A stretch of DNA of 6,509 nucleotides. Source: Bacteroidaceae bacterium (GTDB lineage Bacteria > Bacteroidota > Bacteroidia > Bacteroidales > Bacteroidaceae). The position numbers were made by a program, and so were the translations under genes. Location of the stretch: NCBI GenBank assembly GCA_900772575.1, contig CAAHEN010000052.1, forward strand, positions 1 to 6,509. The letters run 5' to 3'. Below, piece by piece: positions 5,678 to 6,509 of this stretch (positions are counted from its first letter, which is position 1; each line of letters begins with the position of its first letter). The notes under the pieces were generated by a model, which was given only the letters and a program-made list of their open reading frames with translations, was not told where the DNA came from and did no database searches.

Positions 5678-6509
5678 TCAGAGCAGGCTCCAGCTGACCG
5701 TCAGGCCGGCCATGACGATGGACACCATGCTCATCAGTTTGATGAGGATGTTCAGGCTCGGGCCGGAAGTGTCCTTGAAGGGATCGCCGACGGTGTCGCC
5801 GACAACGGTGGCCTTGTGCACCTCACCGCCCTTGCCGCCGAAGTGACCCTCCTCGACATATTTCTTCGCGTTGTCCCAGGCCCCGCCGGCATTGGCCATG
5901 AAGACGGCCAGCACGAAACCGGCAGAGAGGCCGCCGATGAGCAGGCCCAGAATGCCGCCGACACCGAAGACGAGACCCGTCAGGACGGGAGTGACGATGG
6001 CCAGCAGCGAGGGCACCACCATCTCGTGCTGCGCGGCGCGCGTGGAGATGGTCACACAGCGCTCGTAGTCGGGCTCGGTCTCACCGGTCAGGATGCCCTT
6101 GATCTCGCGGAACTGCCGCCGCACCTCGGTCACCATCTTGGAGGCGGCGCGACCGACGGCGTTCATCGTCAGGCCACAGAAGAGGAAGGCCATCATGGCA
6201 CCGATGAAGATGCCCGAGAGCACCTTGGGGTTCATCAGCGTCACGTCGTAGTAGCCCATGAAGTCGGCAAACGAGGCCGTGGCCGTCTCGACGGTGCGGC
6301 CGGCCACGTCGATGGTGTCCTGCCCGACGCGCGTCAGGCCGATGCGCACCTCCTCGACATAGCTGGCCAGCAGGGCCAGTCCGGTCAGCGCCGCCGACCC
6401 GATGGCAAAGCCCTTGCCCGTGGCGGCGGTGGTGTTGCCCAGTGCGTCGAGGGCATCGGTGCGGCGGCGTACCTCCTCGCCCAACCCACTCATCTCGGCG
6501 TTGCCGCCG
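5678..6509 (-). CDS. hppA: Membrane-integral K+-dependent ion-pumping pyrophosphatase (C-terminal part; runs off the right edge)
   Basis: This is the last 276 residues of a membrane-bound pyrophosphatase, which couples hydrolysis of pyrophosphate to export of H+ and/or Na+ across the inner membrane. The frame is open to the window edge (GGNAE before the Met at 6493), so that Met is internal. Counting from it, GNTTAATGKG (19-28), DNAKK (207-211) and GDTVGDPFKDTSGP (232-245) are family signatures; the Asn, Asp and Lys residues in them correspond to residues that contact Mg-pyrophosphate in the plant enzyme structure. The first Ala after GNTT (Ala23) marks the K+-dependent class; K+-independent enzymes have Lys there. 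Strong hydrophobic spans at about 29-46, 91-112, 159-202 and 247-270 are the last transmembrane helices. Whether it pumps Na+, H+ or both cannot be decided from this part. The protein ends SWSLL at the TGA. It is transcribed toward the restriction operon but separated from it by about 550 bp. Confidence 0.97.
   Translation of the reverse strand, partial: GGNAEMSGLGEEVRRRTDALDALGNTTAATGKGFAIGSAALTGLALLASYVEEVRIGLTRVGQDTIDVAGRTVETATASFADFMGYYDVTLMNPKVLSGIFIGAMMAFLFCGLTMNAVGRAASKMVTEVRRQFREIKGILTGETEPDYERCVTISTRAAQHEMVVPSLLAIVTPVLTGLVFGVGGILGLLIGGLSAGFVLAVFMANAGGAWDNAKKYVEEGHFGGKGGEVHKATVVGDTVGDPFKDTSGPSLNILIKLMSMVSIVMAGLTVSWSLL

Noticed and set aside
5142..5846. A 234-codon plus-strand open frame crossing the intergenic region
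   Set aside because: It runs through the heptamer array (giving repetitive GIGHWAL-type sequence), the long hairpin and into antisense hppA; no family resemblance.

Overview
All protein-coding genes in this window lie on the minus strand, so transcription runs from right to left. The sequence points to a G+C-rich member of the Bacteroidota. There are three reasons: a TAnnTTTG-type -7 promoter element 20 bases before the start of the regulator gene, no clear Shine-Dalgarno sequence at the gene starts I inspected, and a K+-dependent membrane pyrophosphatase of the kind common in gut Bacteroidota. An Alistipes- or Prevotella-like gut anaerobe would fit, but the genus is inferred and not proven.

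Layout in the direction of transcription: (1) 6509-5678, the C-terminal 276 residues of a membrane-integral, ion-pumping pyrophosphatase (hppA); its start lies outside the window. (2) 5677-5130, about 550 bp with no gene. It holds a 7-bp stem-loop that may end hppA transcription, a perfect 28-bp-arm inverted repeat, a heptanucleotide tandem array, and a promoter. (3) 5129-1, the first four genes of a type I restriction-modification operon: a small XRE-type regulator, a YgjP-like zinc metallopeptidase, hsdR (restriction and translocation subunit), and the first 282 residues of hsdM (DNA methyltransferase subunit). The remainder of hsdM, and presumably hsdS, lie beyond the left edge.

The operon is tightly packed. 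The regulator/peptidase and peptidase/hsdR junctions are both four-base ATGA overlaps, and hsdR and hsdM are separated by 6 bp. HsdR has the PD-(D/E)xK nuclease and all the main superfamily 2 helicase motifs, and HsdM has the AdoMet-binding and NPPF catalytic motifs, so both look intact as far as they can be seen. The distinctive feature is that a DNA-binding regulator and a cytoplasmic metallopeptidase are translationally coupled in front of hsdR. This suggests, but does not show, proteolytic control of the restriction activity or of the regulator.

No wholly new system is visible. The most interesting items are the regulator-peptidase-restriction coupling, the long perfect hairpin, and the heptamer array between hppA and the restriction operon.
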